DNA of 64,000 nucleotides from Symbiodinium sp. CCMP2592 (Eukaryota > Sar > Dinophyceae > Suessiales > Symbiodiniaceae), in NCBI GenBank assembly GCA_905221615.1, contig CAJNDT010004713.1:21001-85000 (forward strand), read 5' to 3'. Shown in pieces: positions 9,365 to 18,300 of the stretch. Numbering within the stretch: the first letter of the stretch is position 1; each line of letters opens with the position of its first letter. The position numbers and the translations under genes were made by a program. Under the pieces are notes generated by a model. The model was given only the letters and a program-made list of their open reading frames with translations, was not told the DNA's origin and did no database searches.

Positions 9365-11662
9365 TCAAGCGCCATTGCGGAGTGCGACGCAAGCCGAGCG
9401 ACGGCAGTGAGGCTGTGGCGGTGCGTTGGAAGTGAAGGCAGCTGTGCCTAGCTTGATCCCACATGCTGTGCGCAGCACGCCGGATTCGTCAGGTGGGCAG
9501 AGCGAGTGCCAACAGCCCCAAGGGCCTGTGCATGCAAAAAGCGGTGTTGGACCTTCCAAGTCGATTTGCAAGGGTTCTTTAGAGGATACTGACGATGCTT
9601 CGCTGGAGGATTCGGAGCTTTGGCGTTGCAACGCCGCGTTTTCCACCATCCAGGCTTCTTCATCTGAGAAGGGTGCGATGGGGTCCGGCGATTCTGGCGA
9701 GAATTGCTCAATGATGTCTGGCGAGCTCTGCGTAGCCTGTTGCGATGCCGGGTCCAGCTGTGTGGGTGCCGGATGATGTTGCGATGCGGCGTGCATTTCT
9801 TCGTGCCTGGATGCAAAAGCCTTCCAAGGACCTGCCAGGACTTCCTGGGCGGTGATGCTTTGCAGTGGCTCCCCCGCTGGGAGGTGAAAAGGGGGCTCTG
9901 GAATGGGTGCTTGGCCTCCTCTGGCAACACTGCGGTTTGGCCGCCAGCCTGTGCTGAATGCTTGTGCGAGGCGGTGCTGGAGGTCAAGGCTGTCGAAAGT
10001 GTCATTCCGGCTATAAAGCCTTGCGCTGTCCCTGTGGTGTCCTTGAGCCAGGCGTAGCTCTTTGTAGACGCGGAGCTGTGCGGCCGCTGCCAACAGGGTG
10101 CTTTTCATGCTGTGCAGTGTGAGTTGTCGCGCTTCGCTGGGCAAGAGACCACTGCCGCTGGCCTTCCATGGCAGTGTGGCCAGGTATCTAAGGCTGAGCA
10201 GGGCAGTGCAGTATGATGCTGGGGCAAGCTCTTCGACCAAGCTTTGGTCTAGTGCCGTGCTGAACCACAAAAAATCCGGCGGATCTCCCGATGAGGAGTC
10301 CACGATGCGGTGCAATGCTGAGAGCCAGTGCAGTGTCCAGCAGGTGGCCTTGCACCGGCCAGTGATACCCGCGAGGGTAACTGCGAATGGCTGGCCTTGC
10401 GTTGTAGTTTTCGTCGCCCAGCAGGTGCCGTGCAATGCAGAAGTGGAGAGCGATAGGCTGGAGAAGTCAATGCGTTGCAGGTCGCCAAAACGCAGACTAG
10501 CGTGGATGGCGAGCAGTGCAGCCCCCAGGACGGCGACAGTTGTGACGGGGGCGTTTGGGTCACAAACTCGCTGCTCCCAGGCAGCGATCAGTGCCCAGGG
10601 GATGGGCAGTGCTTCGCGACGGTCTTGAGCAGTGCCTTTGAGGGAATAGGCCCTTATAATCGGGCTGTCTAGTGCGTTGCTAAGGCATGACCACTGCGTT
10701 TGCCTTACGAACCAGCGAAGGGCTTTGATGGAAGAGGCGGCGCTGATGCGATGAATTTCCAGGTCTTGGCTGTGCGATGCCCTGGCCAGGGCGAGGAAAT
10801 CGAGTAGGCAGTGCAGGCTGACGTCGAAGAAGCTGACTGCGGAGCTGCAAAGAAAGTCCATGAATAGCGATGCAATGCGGAGATATCGCTCCAGTGTGCC
10901 TGGTGTGTTGTTGCGGATTACCGCCATAATATGGTCCGATGCTTGTTTGGCTGCTTCCACCGATTGCAAAAGATGCGAGGCTTTGCCGAGCTTGTACACT
11001 AGCTGCAGCCAAAGCGTACCGCATATGTTCATACGCGATGCTAGGGAGCTGCGCATGGTCCTGAATTTGACTATGCGAGGCTTGGGAGGTGCAAGGGGAA
11101 TCTGAGATGCCGGCGGCGGTCGTGGCGTTGCCGGAGAGCTTTGAAGAGAGCTGTGCGGGATGATTTGCGTGGCCGTGGATCCTGCAAGGCTGCGCGGCAG
11201 CGATGGAGGGGGCGGTGGTGGCAGGCCGCCAAACTGCAGTGCCGGCTCGGGCCTATATCTTTTCGGCGGCGGTGCTATGTGCAGTGCTCTATCCGCCTGC
11301 GGGACAGGCAGGTAAAATGTGTTCCGCCGGGGCGTTGCCCGGGCTGTGGCAGGGCCCACTATCAAGTCAGCGACTGTTGGAAGGTCGCCGTGGCTGTGCT
11401 TGGCGTGGGGCGGATTTTTTGGGTGTGCCTGCAACAGGCGCTGCCGTTGGAAGACCTGTGCAATAGAAGGCTGTATAGGTGCAGGGTCTTCGATGAAGTC
11501 GGAGCAAGGCAGTGCGGGTTCTGCAGCAAGCGCGGCCAGGTGTGCCTCAAAATCTTCGGCTATGCTTCTGGGAGGCGATGCTGGTTGAGACTCCACTTCG
11601 ATTGGAGTGGAAGGTGCGGTGGTGGTGCGATCTTGGCTTTGCAGGGCCCAACGACGTCTCAT
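9365..11662 (-). CDS. Tyrosine recombinase of the YR element
   Basis: The frame is open back to 12082 but only from a TTG, so I place the start at the ATG at 11662 (MRRRWALQ). A Pro-rich N-terminal third is followed by a helical core-binding region and the catalytic domain. Arg I lies in HASLRFGDLQRI, a beta-hairpin Lys in CWATKTTTQG, the HxxK pair in LHSMKST, then QGHH and the nucleophile Tyr in ARLYSRND. These match the R-K-H-x-x-R/K-H-Y pattern of DIRS/Crypton recombinases, which integrate circular DNA without target duplication, as seen here. The C-terminal tail (about 150 residues) is acidic and Ser-rich. The gene lies upstream of gag and RT, the reverse of most DIRS elements. Confidence 0.88.
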   Translation of the reverse strand: MRRRWALQSQDRTTTAPSTPIEVESQPASPPRSIAEDFEAHLAALAAEPALPCSDFIEDPAPIQPSIAQVFQRQRLLQAHPKNPPHAKHSHGDLPTVADLIVGPATARATPRRNTFYLPVPQADRALHIAPPPKRYRPEPALQFGGLPPPPPPSLPRSLAGSTATQIIPHSSLQSSPATPRPPPASQIPLAPPKPRIVKFRTMRSSLASRMNICGTLWLQLVYKLGKASHLLQSVEAAKQASDHIMAVIRNNTPGTLERYLRIASLFMDFLCSSAVSFFDVSLHCLLDFLALARASHSQDLEIHRISAASSIKALRWFVRQTQWSCLSNALDSPIIRAYSLKGTAQDRREALPIPWALIAAWEQRVCDPNAPVTTVAVLGAALLAIHASLRFGDLQRIDFSSLSLSTSALHGTCWATKTTTQGQPFAVTLAGITGRCKATCWTLHWLSALHRIVDSSSGDPPDFLWFSTALDQSLVEELAPASYCTALLSLRYLATLPWKASGSGLLPSEARQLTLHSMKSTLLAAAAQLRVYKELRLAQGHHRDSARLYSRNDTFDSLDLQHRLAQAFSTGWRPNRSVARGGQAPIPEPPFHLPAGEPLQSITAQEVLAGPWKAFASRHEEMHAASQHHPAPTQLDPASQQATQSSPDIIEQFSPESPDPIAPFSDEEAWMVENAALQRQSSESSSEASSVSSKEPLQIDLEGPTPLFACTGPWGCWHSLCPPDESGVLRTACGIKLGTAAFTSNAPPQPHCRRSACVALRNGA

Positions 11663-12194
11663 GGTTTGAACCGTTTGAGCAGAAAAAGGCTGCGGGAAAT
11701 GCTGTGCGTTGCTTGCGGGTTGTGTGAGACAAGCAGTGCTGTGCAGTGCAGAAATGTCAACCAAGCTCAAGCGACAGAGCTGACCTGTGCATTCAGGGCC
11801 GGGCCAACCTGAGAGTCCAGGCATTGCCTGGCCTGGAACGACGGGATGTGCTCGTACCGGTGGTCCTGACAGGTTCGCTGCATGGCGAGTGGCACACCGG
11901 TGAGTGCAACCATGGGGCCTTGCCAGGCAGTGCAGGGCTTCTGTCCTGACAGAATAGGCATAGCTGCGTAGCGACGGCTTGCTATGTATGAAGTGCAGTG
12001 CCGTGGCGGTGCTTTTTGCAGGCTGCCAGGCGCGGCAGTCGGGGCAGTTCGATGCTGCCGTGCATTTCAAAAACCACTGCAAGTGCGATGCGATGCTATG
12101 CTAAAGTATAATGGTGCTCGCCATTATCCTTAAGGCTAGGCTAGGCTAAGGTCGGATATGATGCATTGCGGGGCGGTGCAGGGATGGCAGGATC

Positions 12195-13142
12195 TCAATC
12201 AGAGTCCTGCTCATCCCTTTCTTTGCACTTGCTGCAGCGGTGCGGTGCATGGCCATCGCTTGGGGGGGGGTACCGCAACTTTTTGTTGCAGGCCGCCCCC
12301 CCAAACTTGCAATTCGTCTCGCACATTGCTGCGCAGAGCCAGTCGCCTTTGGCGCTCTTGTAGGCAGGGCGCTCATCCCCTAAGGGTGAGGTATACCACC
12401 TCACGTCGCAGTGGATGTGCGGGGACACTGCCACGCGGCGCGTGGCTGGGCGTTGCGTTGCGTGTGGCGGTGGCGGGGGAGGGTATCCCCAGTCAGCGGG
12501 GCAGGGCTGGGCAGGAGGCCATTGCTGCGGTGCGGGTTGCTGTGTCCAGGGCGGTGGTGCTGCTGTGAGAGGGGCGTATGCCATATGCTGTGCAAAAGGC
12601 GGTGCATGTTGGGGGGGGCCCCATTCTTGCTTCCCCCAGCCTTTGCCAAACTCCGGGGCCCCCCCCATTTGCCCGAAGTGCGGTGACGAGGGCATTGCAG
12701 TGCTGGGGACAGAAGACCCCCAGTCGTCTTCCACATCGCTCCACCTGGGGCGAGGCGGTGTGCGGTTGCGGCGCGGCGTGTGCTCCCGCTCTCTGCGAGG
12801 CGTAGTGCGGGGCGATGCCGGCGGTGTGGGCTGAGGTGGCGGTGCGGGTTGAGCTTGCTGTGCTGGGGGGGGTGGCTGTGCTTGTTGCTTTGCTGGTGGC
12901 CCTGTCCCGGGAGGTGCCTTGGCTGGGATGGTGGCCGTGGGGGGCGATGCGGATGCTGCTGCTGCTGCTGCGCTTTGCGGTGCGGTGCTTTGCTCTGCTG
13001 GACCAAAAATGGTCAGGCGAGCTTCGCTGAGCTCGCTTTGCAGTGCGTCGATTCTGCTGTAGCCGAGCTGCCGAAAAGCGCCGATGCGTTGCTCGCGGGA
13101 CGCCTGCAAAAGTGCTTGCAGTGCTGTGCTCGTTCCGGCCAT
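12195..13142 (-). CDS. Proline-rich protein with Cys-rich tail, YR element accessory ORF
   Basis: 315 residues from an ATG at 13142. The N-terminus is a short helical region (TALQALLQASREQRIGAFRQ), then about 200 residues rich in Pro, Ala and Gln with a basic patch (RREREHTPRRNRT). The tail carries Cys/His residues in GDWLCAAMCETNCKFGGAAC and HRCSKCKERDE, probably a zinc-binding fold; the GDW.C start recalls RanBP2-type fingers but the spacing differs. The function is unknown. Its position before the recombinase and its basic, disordered body fit a nucleic-acid-binding or Gag-like partner. The frame differs from that of the recombinase. Confidence 0.6.
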   Translation of the reverse strand: MAGTSTALQALLQASREQRIGAFRQLGYSRIDALQSELSEARLTIFGPAEQSTAPQSAAAAAASASPPTATIPAKAPPGTGPPAKQQAQPPPPAQQAQPAPPPQPTPPASPRTTPRREREHTPRRNRTPPRPRWSDVEDDWGSSVPSTAMPSSPHFGQMGGAPEFGKGWGKQEWGPPQHAPPFAQHMAYAPLTAAPPPWTQQPAPQQWPPAQPCPADWGYPPPPPPHATQRPATRRVAVSPHIHCDVRWYTSPLGDERPAYKSAKGDWLCAAMCETNCKFGGAACNKKLRYPPPSDGHAPHRCSKCKERDEQDSD

Positions 13143-13816
13143 GCCTTGCGATGCGATGCGAGGCGAAGCGAATGCGAAGGCGATGCAGTGCAGTGCAAAA
13201 GCGAGGATGCTTGATCAGAAGGCTGTGCAACATCATGTGCAGTTAAGACAGTGCGAGGCAACACACAGGCAATGAAAGCAGTGCAACACGATGCAGATGC
13301 AGGGCTTGAGCAGTCCTCGCAGGTCGATGTAGTAGAAGTCCAGGACCTGGGCAGAGAGTGTTAGGGCAAGGCGGGGGTTTAGGGGTTGCAAACAGAGAAG
13401 GCTTGGCGCAGGCGACTGAGAGGTTCGAGTCGATGTTGTGGTCGTGACCTTGGCGAGGCAGCGACTATATTAAAGTAGCAAGTGAGGCCTTGCTAAAGCG
13501 TTGCTGAGCTGGGCACTGCGTGGCCAGGCAAAGAAAAGGGCCTTCAGTGCAAAAGGCCGCGCAATGAAAACAGAGAAGAGGCTTCTCTGGGGCCCATGCT
13601 GGGCTGATGCTGTCATGCGGCCTGCCAGGCGCGGCAAGTGCCGAAGAAAAGACCAGCTGGACTGGCCTGAGGGTGCAGCGCGGCTGACCTGACAAAGCTG
13701 TGCGAGGCTATGCGAGCCCAGCACGAAACAGCAAGTTGAGGGCAAGCTTGCAAAGAAATATAAGAAAGCAAGGCGTTCTTTCCCATGCGTGGCTATGCAA
13801 TGCGTTGCAAAAATCA
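13143..13816. other. Non-coding spacer of the YR element
   Basis: No convincing ORF. The stretch is saturated with TGCRNTGC-type words (for example GCGATGCGATGCGAGGCG near 13147), as in the rest of this element. Confidence 0.5.
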
Positions 13817-14362
13817 TCAATCAATGAACTCAACTACGCAGAGCGTGCTGCGTTGCGGGTTGAAAGAGAATGGTGGCAAAACCTGTGCAAAAACGTCGTG
13901 ATCATGGTGTCGGAGCCAAACCATTGCAGTGCGTCCATCCAAAACCATGGTGCCTGTGCGTTGCATGACGCTCTGGATTGTGCGGTGCAATGTCGATGCC
14001 GTTGCTCGCAATGCTCGAGTTTCTGCGTATGCGAAGTGCCTGAGTAAATAAAATACAATATGGCTATCCAGCAATGTCCATGTCTTGCGCCATGAGCTGT
14101 GCTCTGCAGTGCTAGGGCTTGGTGTTGCGGTGCCTTGCGGGGCACTGCGGTGCATAGCATCCAATGCAAAAGCGCCGAAATGCATTGCATTCCACTGCAG
14201 TGCGGTGAAGGAAAAGCGCAAAAGCCGATACCTGAAAACGTCAAAACGCCGCTGTGCACTGCGTGCGGTGCGTTGCAACCTGCGTTGCAATTGCTGGCGC
14301 CATGCGACGAAGATGGATGCAATGGTAAGCCAGGCCCAGGCTGAGCGGGGCGTCGCAAGCAT
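13817..14362 (-). CDS. Small ORF with F-box-like helix pair (YR element, third of three)
   Basis: 181 residues from an ATG at 14362. The first half is Arg/Gln-rich and low in complexity. The second half contains LLDSHIVFYLLRHFAYAETR followed by ALRATASTLHRTI, a helix-turn-helix spacing like an F-box (L...I...L....L.......). The two ORFs upstream on the coding strand carry the same pattern. No function is established. An F-box-like role, recruiting a protein to a ubiquitin ligase, is only an inference from the residue pattern. Confidence 0.4.
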   Translation of the reverse strand: MLATPRSAWAWLTIASIFVAWRQQLQRRLQRTARSAQRRFDVFRYRLLRFSFTALQWNAMHFGAFALDAMHRSAPQGTATPSPSTAEHSSWRKTWTLLDSHIVFYLLRHFAYAETRALRATASTLHRTIQSVMQRTGTMVLDGRTAMVWLRHHDHDVFAQVLPPFSFNPQRSTLCVVEFID

Positions 14363-14387
14363 TGCGGTGCAGGGCTATGAGCTGTGT

Positions 14388-14660
14388 CTAGTGCAGAGCT
14401 GCGCTGGCAATGTGTCGATCATGATTCGATAAAAACCACAAGTTGATGGCGGTGCAGTGCACTGCATTGCAAAGATGGCTTATGATTTTGCGTTCGTGCG
14501 ATGCAAGGCTGCTCAGAATAAAACATGCAATGCGTTGGGAAAACAGAATCTCCTTGAGCTCAGCGATAGAGAGCGTTGAAGGGACAGATCTGCTTGGCTG
14601 TGCGATGTAGATGCTCATCAGGGCCTCCACCTGCTGGGCGTGGCTGTGAAGGCTTGGCAT
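14388..14660 (-). CDS. Small ORF with F-box-like helix pair (YR element, second of three)
   Basis: 90 residues from an ATG at 14660. The core LKEILFSQRIACFILSSLAS then HERKIISHLCNAVH aligns in spacing with the neighbouring ORFs at 13817 and 14699. Repetition of the same motif in three consecutive small ORFs suggests duplication within the element. The protein is short, so coding status is uncertain. Confidence 0.4.
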   Translation of the reverse strand: MPSLHSHAQQVEALMSIYIAQPSRSVPSTLSIAELKEILFSQRIACFILSSLASHERKIISHLCNAVHCTAINLWFLSNHDRHIASAALH

Positions 14661-14698
14661 CGGTAAAGAGACCCAAAGCTCCTCAAGGCTGAGCGATG

Positions 14699-14992
14699 TC
14701 AGTTTAGGTTCCAGAGTAGTGCAGCTCGGCGGTTTGCTGATAGATTACAAATGCTAAATGCGTTGCGATCATTCCAATCAAGGCTGCTGAAGACAAAGCT
14801 GGCTGTGCGAGGCGATATAAATAATTCCACAAGGTTGGGGAACACAGGTGGGGTGCTAACCTCACTGGCCGGCATTGCCATGCACTCTGCGAGCCATTCT
14901 TCGACTCTTGCTCTATGGCTGTGCGAGGGCTCTGGCGATCGTTCTATCGCCTTGGCGGTGCGTTGCTTCTTGTTCCCCACACGCTGTGACAT
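14699..14992 (-). CDS. Small ORF with F-box-like helix pair (YR element, first of three)
   Basis: 97 residues from an ATG at 14992. A basic start (MSQRVGNKKQRTAK) leads to the core LVELFISPRTASFVFSSLDW then NDRNAFSICNLSANRR. The frame appears longer, running into the Copia LTR at 15030, but that extension is an artefact of the insertion. The Copia element interrupts the element just upstream of this ORF. Confidence 0.4.
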   Translation of the reverse strand: MSQRVGNKKQRTAKAIERSPEPSHSHRARVEEWLAECMAMPASEVSTPPVFPNLVELFISPRTASFVFSSLDWNDRNAFSICNLSANRRAALLWNLN

Positions 14993-15024
14993 GGCAGGGA
15001 CAGGAAATGCAAGCGAAAGACTGT

Positions 15025-15029
15025 AATGC
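15025..15029. repeat. Target-site duplication of the Copia element, left copy
   Basis: AATGC directly precedes the TG of the left LTR and recurs directly after the CA of the right LTR at 24617-24621. Five base pairs is the usual size for Copia integration. Confidence 0.85.
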
Positions 15030-15327
15030 TGCTGATGTACACCGACATCGATCGAATTTGGGGATGCCATGATAAAGCGCACTGGTGTTTTTCTTCGCAC
15101 TACACAAGTAACAACGGTTGGAAGTCTGAGCACTGCTTGAATGTACAAATGTGCTGTGCTACTGTATCCTTCCACACAGCGCTTACTGGCTGCAACTGCA
15201 AAAGACTCTTCGTGGCCCAAGGGGATTTACGTAGCCTTCCCTGTGGACCAAAACATAACGTGTATTCGCGGATCAGAATGCTGCTCCCTTAGCACGCCAC
15301 AACAATCTGGATCTGGCTGCAACAACA
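15030..15327 (-). repeat. Copia 3' LTR (298 bp)
   Basis: Starts TGCTGATGTAC and ends GCAACAACA on the plus strand, so it has TG...CA ends in both orientations. Compared base by base by eye, it is identical to 24319-24616. Confidence 0.92.
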
Positions 15328-15337
15328 CTCCTCCTCT
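15328..15337 (-). promoter_or_regulatory. Polypurine tract of the Copia element
   Basis: On the coding strand AGAGGAGGAG lies immediately 5' of the 3' LTR start TGTTGTTGC, the expected primer site for plus-strand DNA synthesis. It lies between the polyprotein stop (15372) and the LTR. Confidence 0.7.
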
Positions 15338-15371
15338 GGGCTGCCGAAAGGAATGTCCAGCACCTTTTTTC

Positions 15372-18300
15372 TCATAGTCGATCCCAGTTGTTGATGGTTC
15401 TGGATGCTGCCTGGCGATCCGCTATGTTGCTCCACGAAAGCAAAGTCCGACCTTGTAGGTTTCGATGGCGCCAAAGCCACAACAGGTATTTGTATTGCCT
15501 GACCGTAGGAAGATTTGCCTGGCCATACGTAGATGCCATTGCTCCTCCAAGTCGTGCTGCAAGGTCTCCCTTCAGCCCTGAAGTCTGAAGTCCGTTAACA
15601 CGCAAAGCTTCCCGGAGCTCCTCGCATCTCATCAGTCCAGCTACGTCAACGCTGACCCTCAGGACCTCGGTAGGATCGTCACCTCCTTGGCTTGGTGTAG
15701 GGGAAAGCAGCATCGGCCGGTGATTCTCGCCGGACTGCTCTCTTCCCCTTGAGGGCTGTGTTCTTGGGGGTGTTGTAACCCTCATGGTGGACGGTTGCGA
15801 TATAGGCGACCTCCTCGGACTCGTAGGCGTACTCGGTGTCGTGATGGGGTTGTTCCCCACCGTAGGTTCGACAGCAGCCTCGGCGCGTATGCGCTCTAGC
15901 TCTCGTTCGATCGCCTGCGTCGTAGCATCCCTCAATTTGCGAAGCTTCCTCAACTTCCGCTTGGAAGCTCCTGGGAGCCACTCTTGCGAGAGCTCTGCCA
16001 CAATCCACTTCAGTCCCTCCCATATAACCAGTCCACCCAACACCATTAGGAGAACCATGAATATTCCCGCCATGTCCCAGTCGATGGAGATGCGTCGCTC
16101 TCGGTCAGGTTCCCCCGATGCCATTGTCACCATCAAACAGCATATAGTGGCAACCAACATTTTTTCCGAAACTGCGGCTGTGCTTTTGACTCCATGACCA
16201 TGAACCGGAACTCCATCGCCAATCATGTTCCATCGTTGTAGTAGATCTCGTATTCGTTGTCCCGCCAATGCCTTGGTTAACAGGTCAGCTGGCTGGACCA
16301 GCCCCGGAACGTGGAACCCCTCGATCGCGCCTGCGGTGATCATCTCCTGCAGCCATGCTGACTTTAGTCTGAGGTGACGTGTCCTCCATGAGCCGTTCCC
16401 TGCGCTGGTGGTCAGCGCAGAGATACTGTCGGATCCAACCCTCTTCGTCTCAATCTCCTCCGAGAGGTCCACCAAAAGAGTTTCTATCCCCAGCAAAGCT
16501 ACGGCCCCTTCCAATATAGCTGTCAGCTCCGCCTCCGCCGTTGACAGCGCTATAGTTGACTGGCGCGACGATCGCCATGCAATGGGGTTCTTTCCCCATA
16601 CCACCAACCATCCTGTATGGCTTCTTTCACTCTCCGGCGCGAAGGCGGCGTCGGGAAACATGGTGAGGCTGTTGTCTCCCCCGCGGAAGGACATACGCCA
16701 CGCTTTGGTTCCATATAGGTACCTGATCATCTTTGTTCCCACCTCCATCGCTCGGTACGGGGCCTTAAGGGTAAGCGAAGACAGTAACGAGCATCCATAC
16801 GACAGGTCTGGCCGGGTCTTCTGGGATATCCACAACAACTCTCCTGTGACCCGCTGAGCCTGAGCAACGCCACCCTCATCTGCTTCCATATCCCCGTCTA
16901 TCACGCTGAAGCTGGCGGTCTCCTTGCTTACAGGGATCTTGTCGGACCTCTGGATACCGTAGTTGCGACACAACTCCTCGATGTAGGCCTGCTGTCCCAC
17001 CAGAATCATTGACTCATCATCGGTCATAGACAGCTCCATACCAAGGAACCTGAGTGGATTATCTCGCCGCAAAAAGGTCAACGGACTTGTGGCCCATACA
17101 CTCTGCACCAAGCTGGCCACTTCCTTCACAGCGTGCTCCAACCCAATGATTAACATGTCATCAACATATATGATGATCAACGCCTTCATCTCCCCCGACT
17201 CGTCTGTAACCACCCACCAACATGTTACAGTTCTGCCCTGCTTGAAGCGCCACCCAGACGGCGTAACCATGCTAGCCATCGTCCTGTCGCGGTAGGCCGA
17301 CCAGAGCATTGGTGCCTCCCTTAAGCCGTATAGGGCCCTAATCAAACCCCACAGCTCTTGAGGCAAAGTCAATGATAGCCTCTCCAACACCTTTGGCGGG
17401 CAAACCACAATAATTGGATCTCGCACTGACTCGCCGATCGGGGTGAGGATAAAGGCAGCGACCACATCAATTAGTGCCACCTGCCAACATCGGGAGCGTG
17501 ACATAGCCAATCCTGCCCGCACAGCCTCCGTAGGAGCCGTTTCACAGTAGTAGTCGGACATTGAGCTCGTCGCCATGTTTCCACAAACCACTAGTCGAGC
17601 CTTCCTTCGGAACCATGTTTTCTTGTCGGCTGGGTCAGCTGCATCGTTCGGCTTGATGGTATAGACCAGCTTGGTTGGTAGACGTTGAACACCCTTCTTC
17701 TGAAGCCACAGCGCCCTCTCTGGTGTCCCGGGCATTAGTCTCCGGATTGCTACTTCAATCCCCTTGACCTCCTTGGCGATGGCTTCCTTCCACTCATCCA
17801 GGTGCAATAGTGCCTCACGTGGATCCACTGTGTAGGTCACCTGGAGGGGCTCCGTGAGGTTGGTCAGGATCTGCTCCACGTCCTTCGTGTAGGTCACCTC
17901 CGTTTTGTTCACTCTGGGAAAATCCTGACGCAGGCTCCCCTTTGACGAGCTCCCCACTTTGACGCGTCCCTTTTCTGCTTCGACAAACATTTCCCAATCA
18001 TCGTCGCTCAAGCCGCCGTCCTCATCGGTGTTTGTGACCTGCTCCTCCTGGACCTCTACCCTGTCCAACCGGGGGCCTGACTCTTGAATCTTCACAAAGT
18101 ACTCTGGCAACTGTGACAACGGTGTTGGGTAGCCGTAGGAGTCCAGGGCCTTCACATCTTCATAGGAGAGTTTCCCCAGGCTGTCCGGGGTATAGGCTAT
18201 GAGATTGATGCGAGTTCCCTCCCATGGCAGAACTTCGTGTGCTCGCCTTGGATCTAGCTCCACGGTCCTTCCCTCTTTCATCTCGTGGACCTGTCCATAG

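Noticed and set aside
11663..12082. TTG-initiated N-terminal extension of the recombinase frame
   Set aside because: No ATG at its start, Cys/His-rich text without conserved look; the ATG at 11662 is preferred.
14993..15220. N-terminal extension of the 14699 ORF starting MGHEESF, identical to the apparent start of the Copia frame
   Set aside because: It is encoded by the Copia LTR and starts at TTG; the fusion is a by-product of the insertion.
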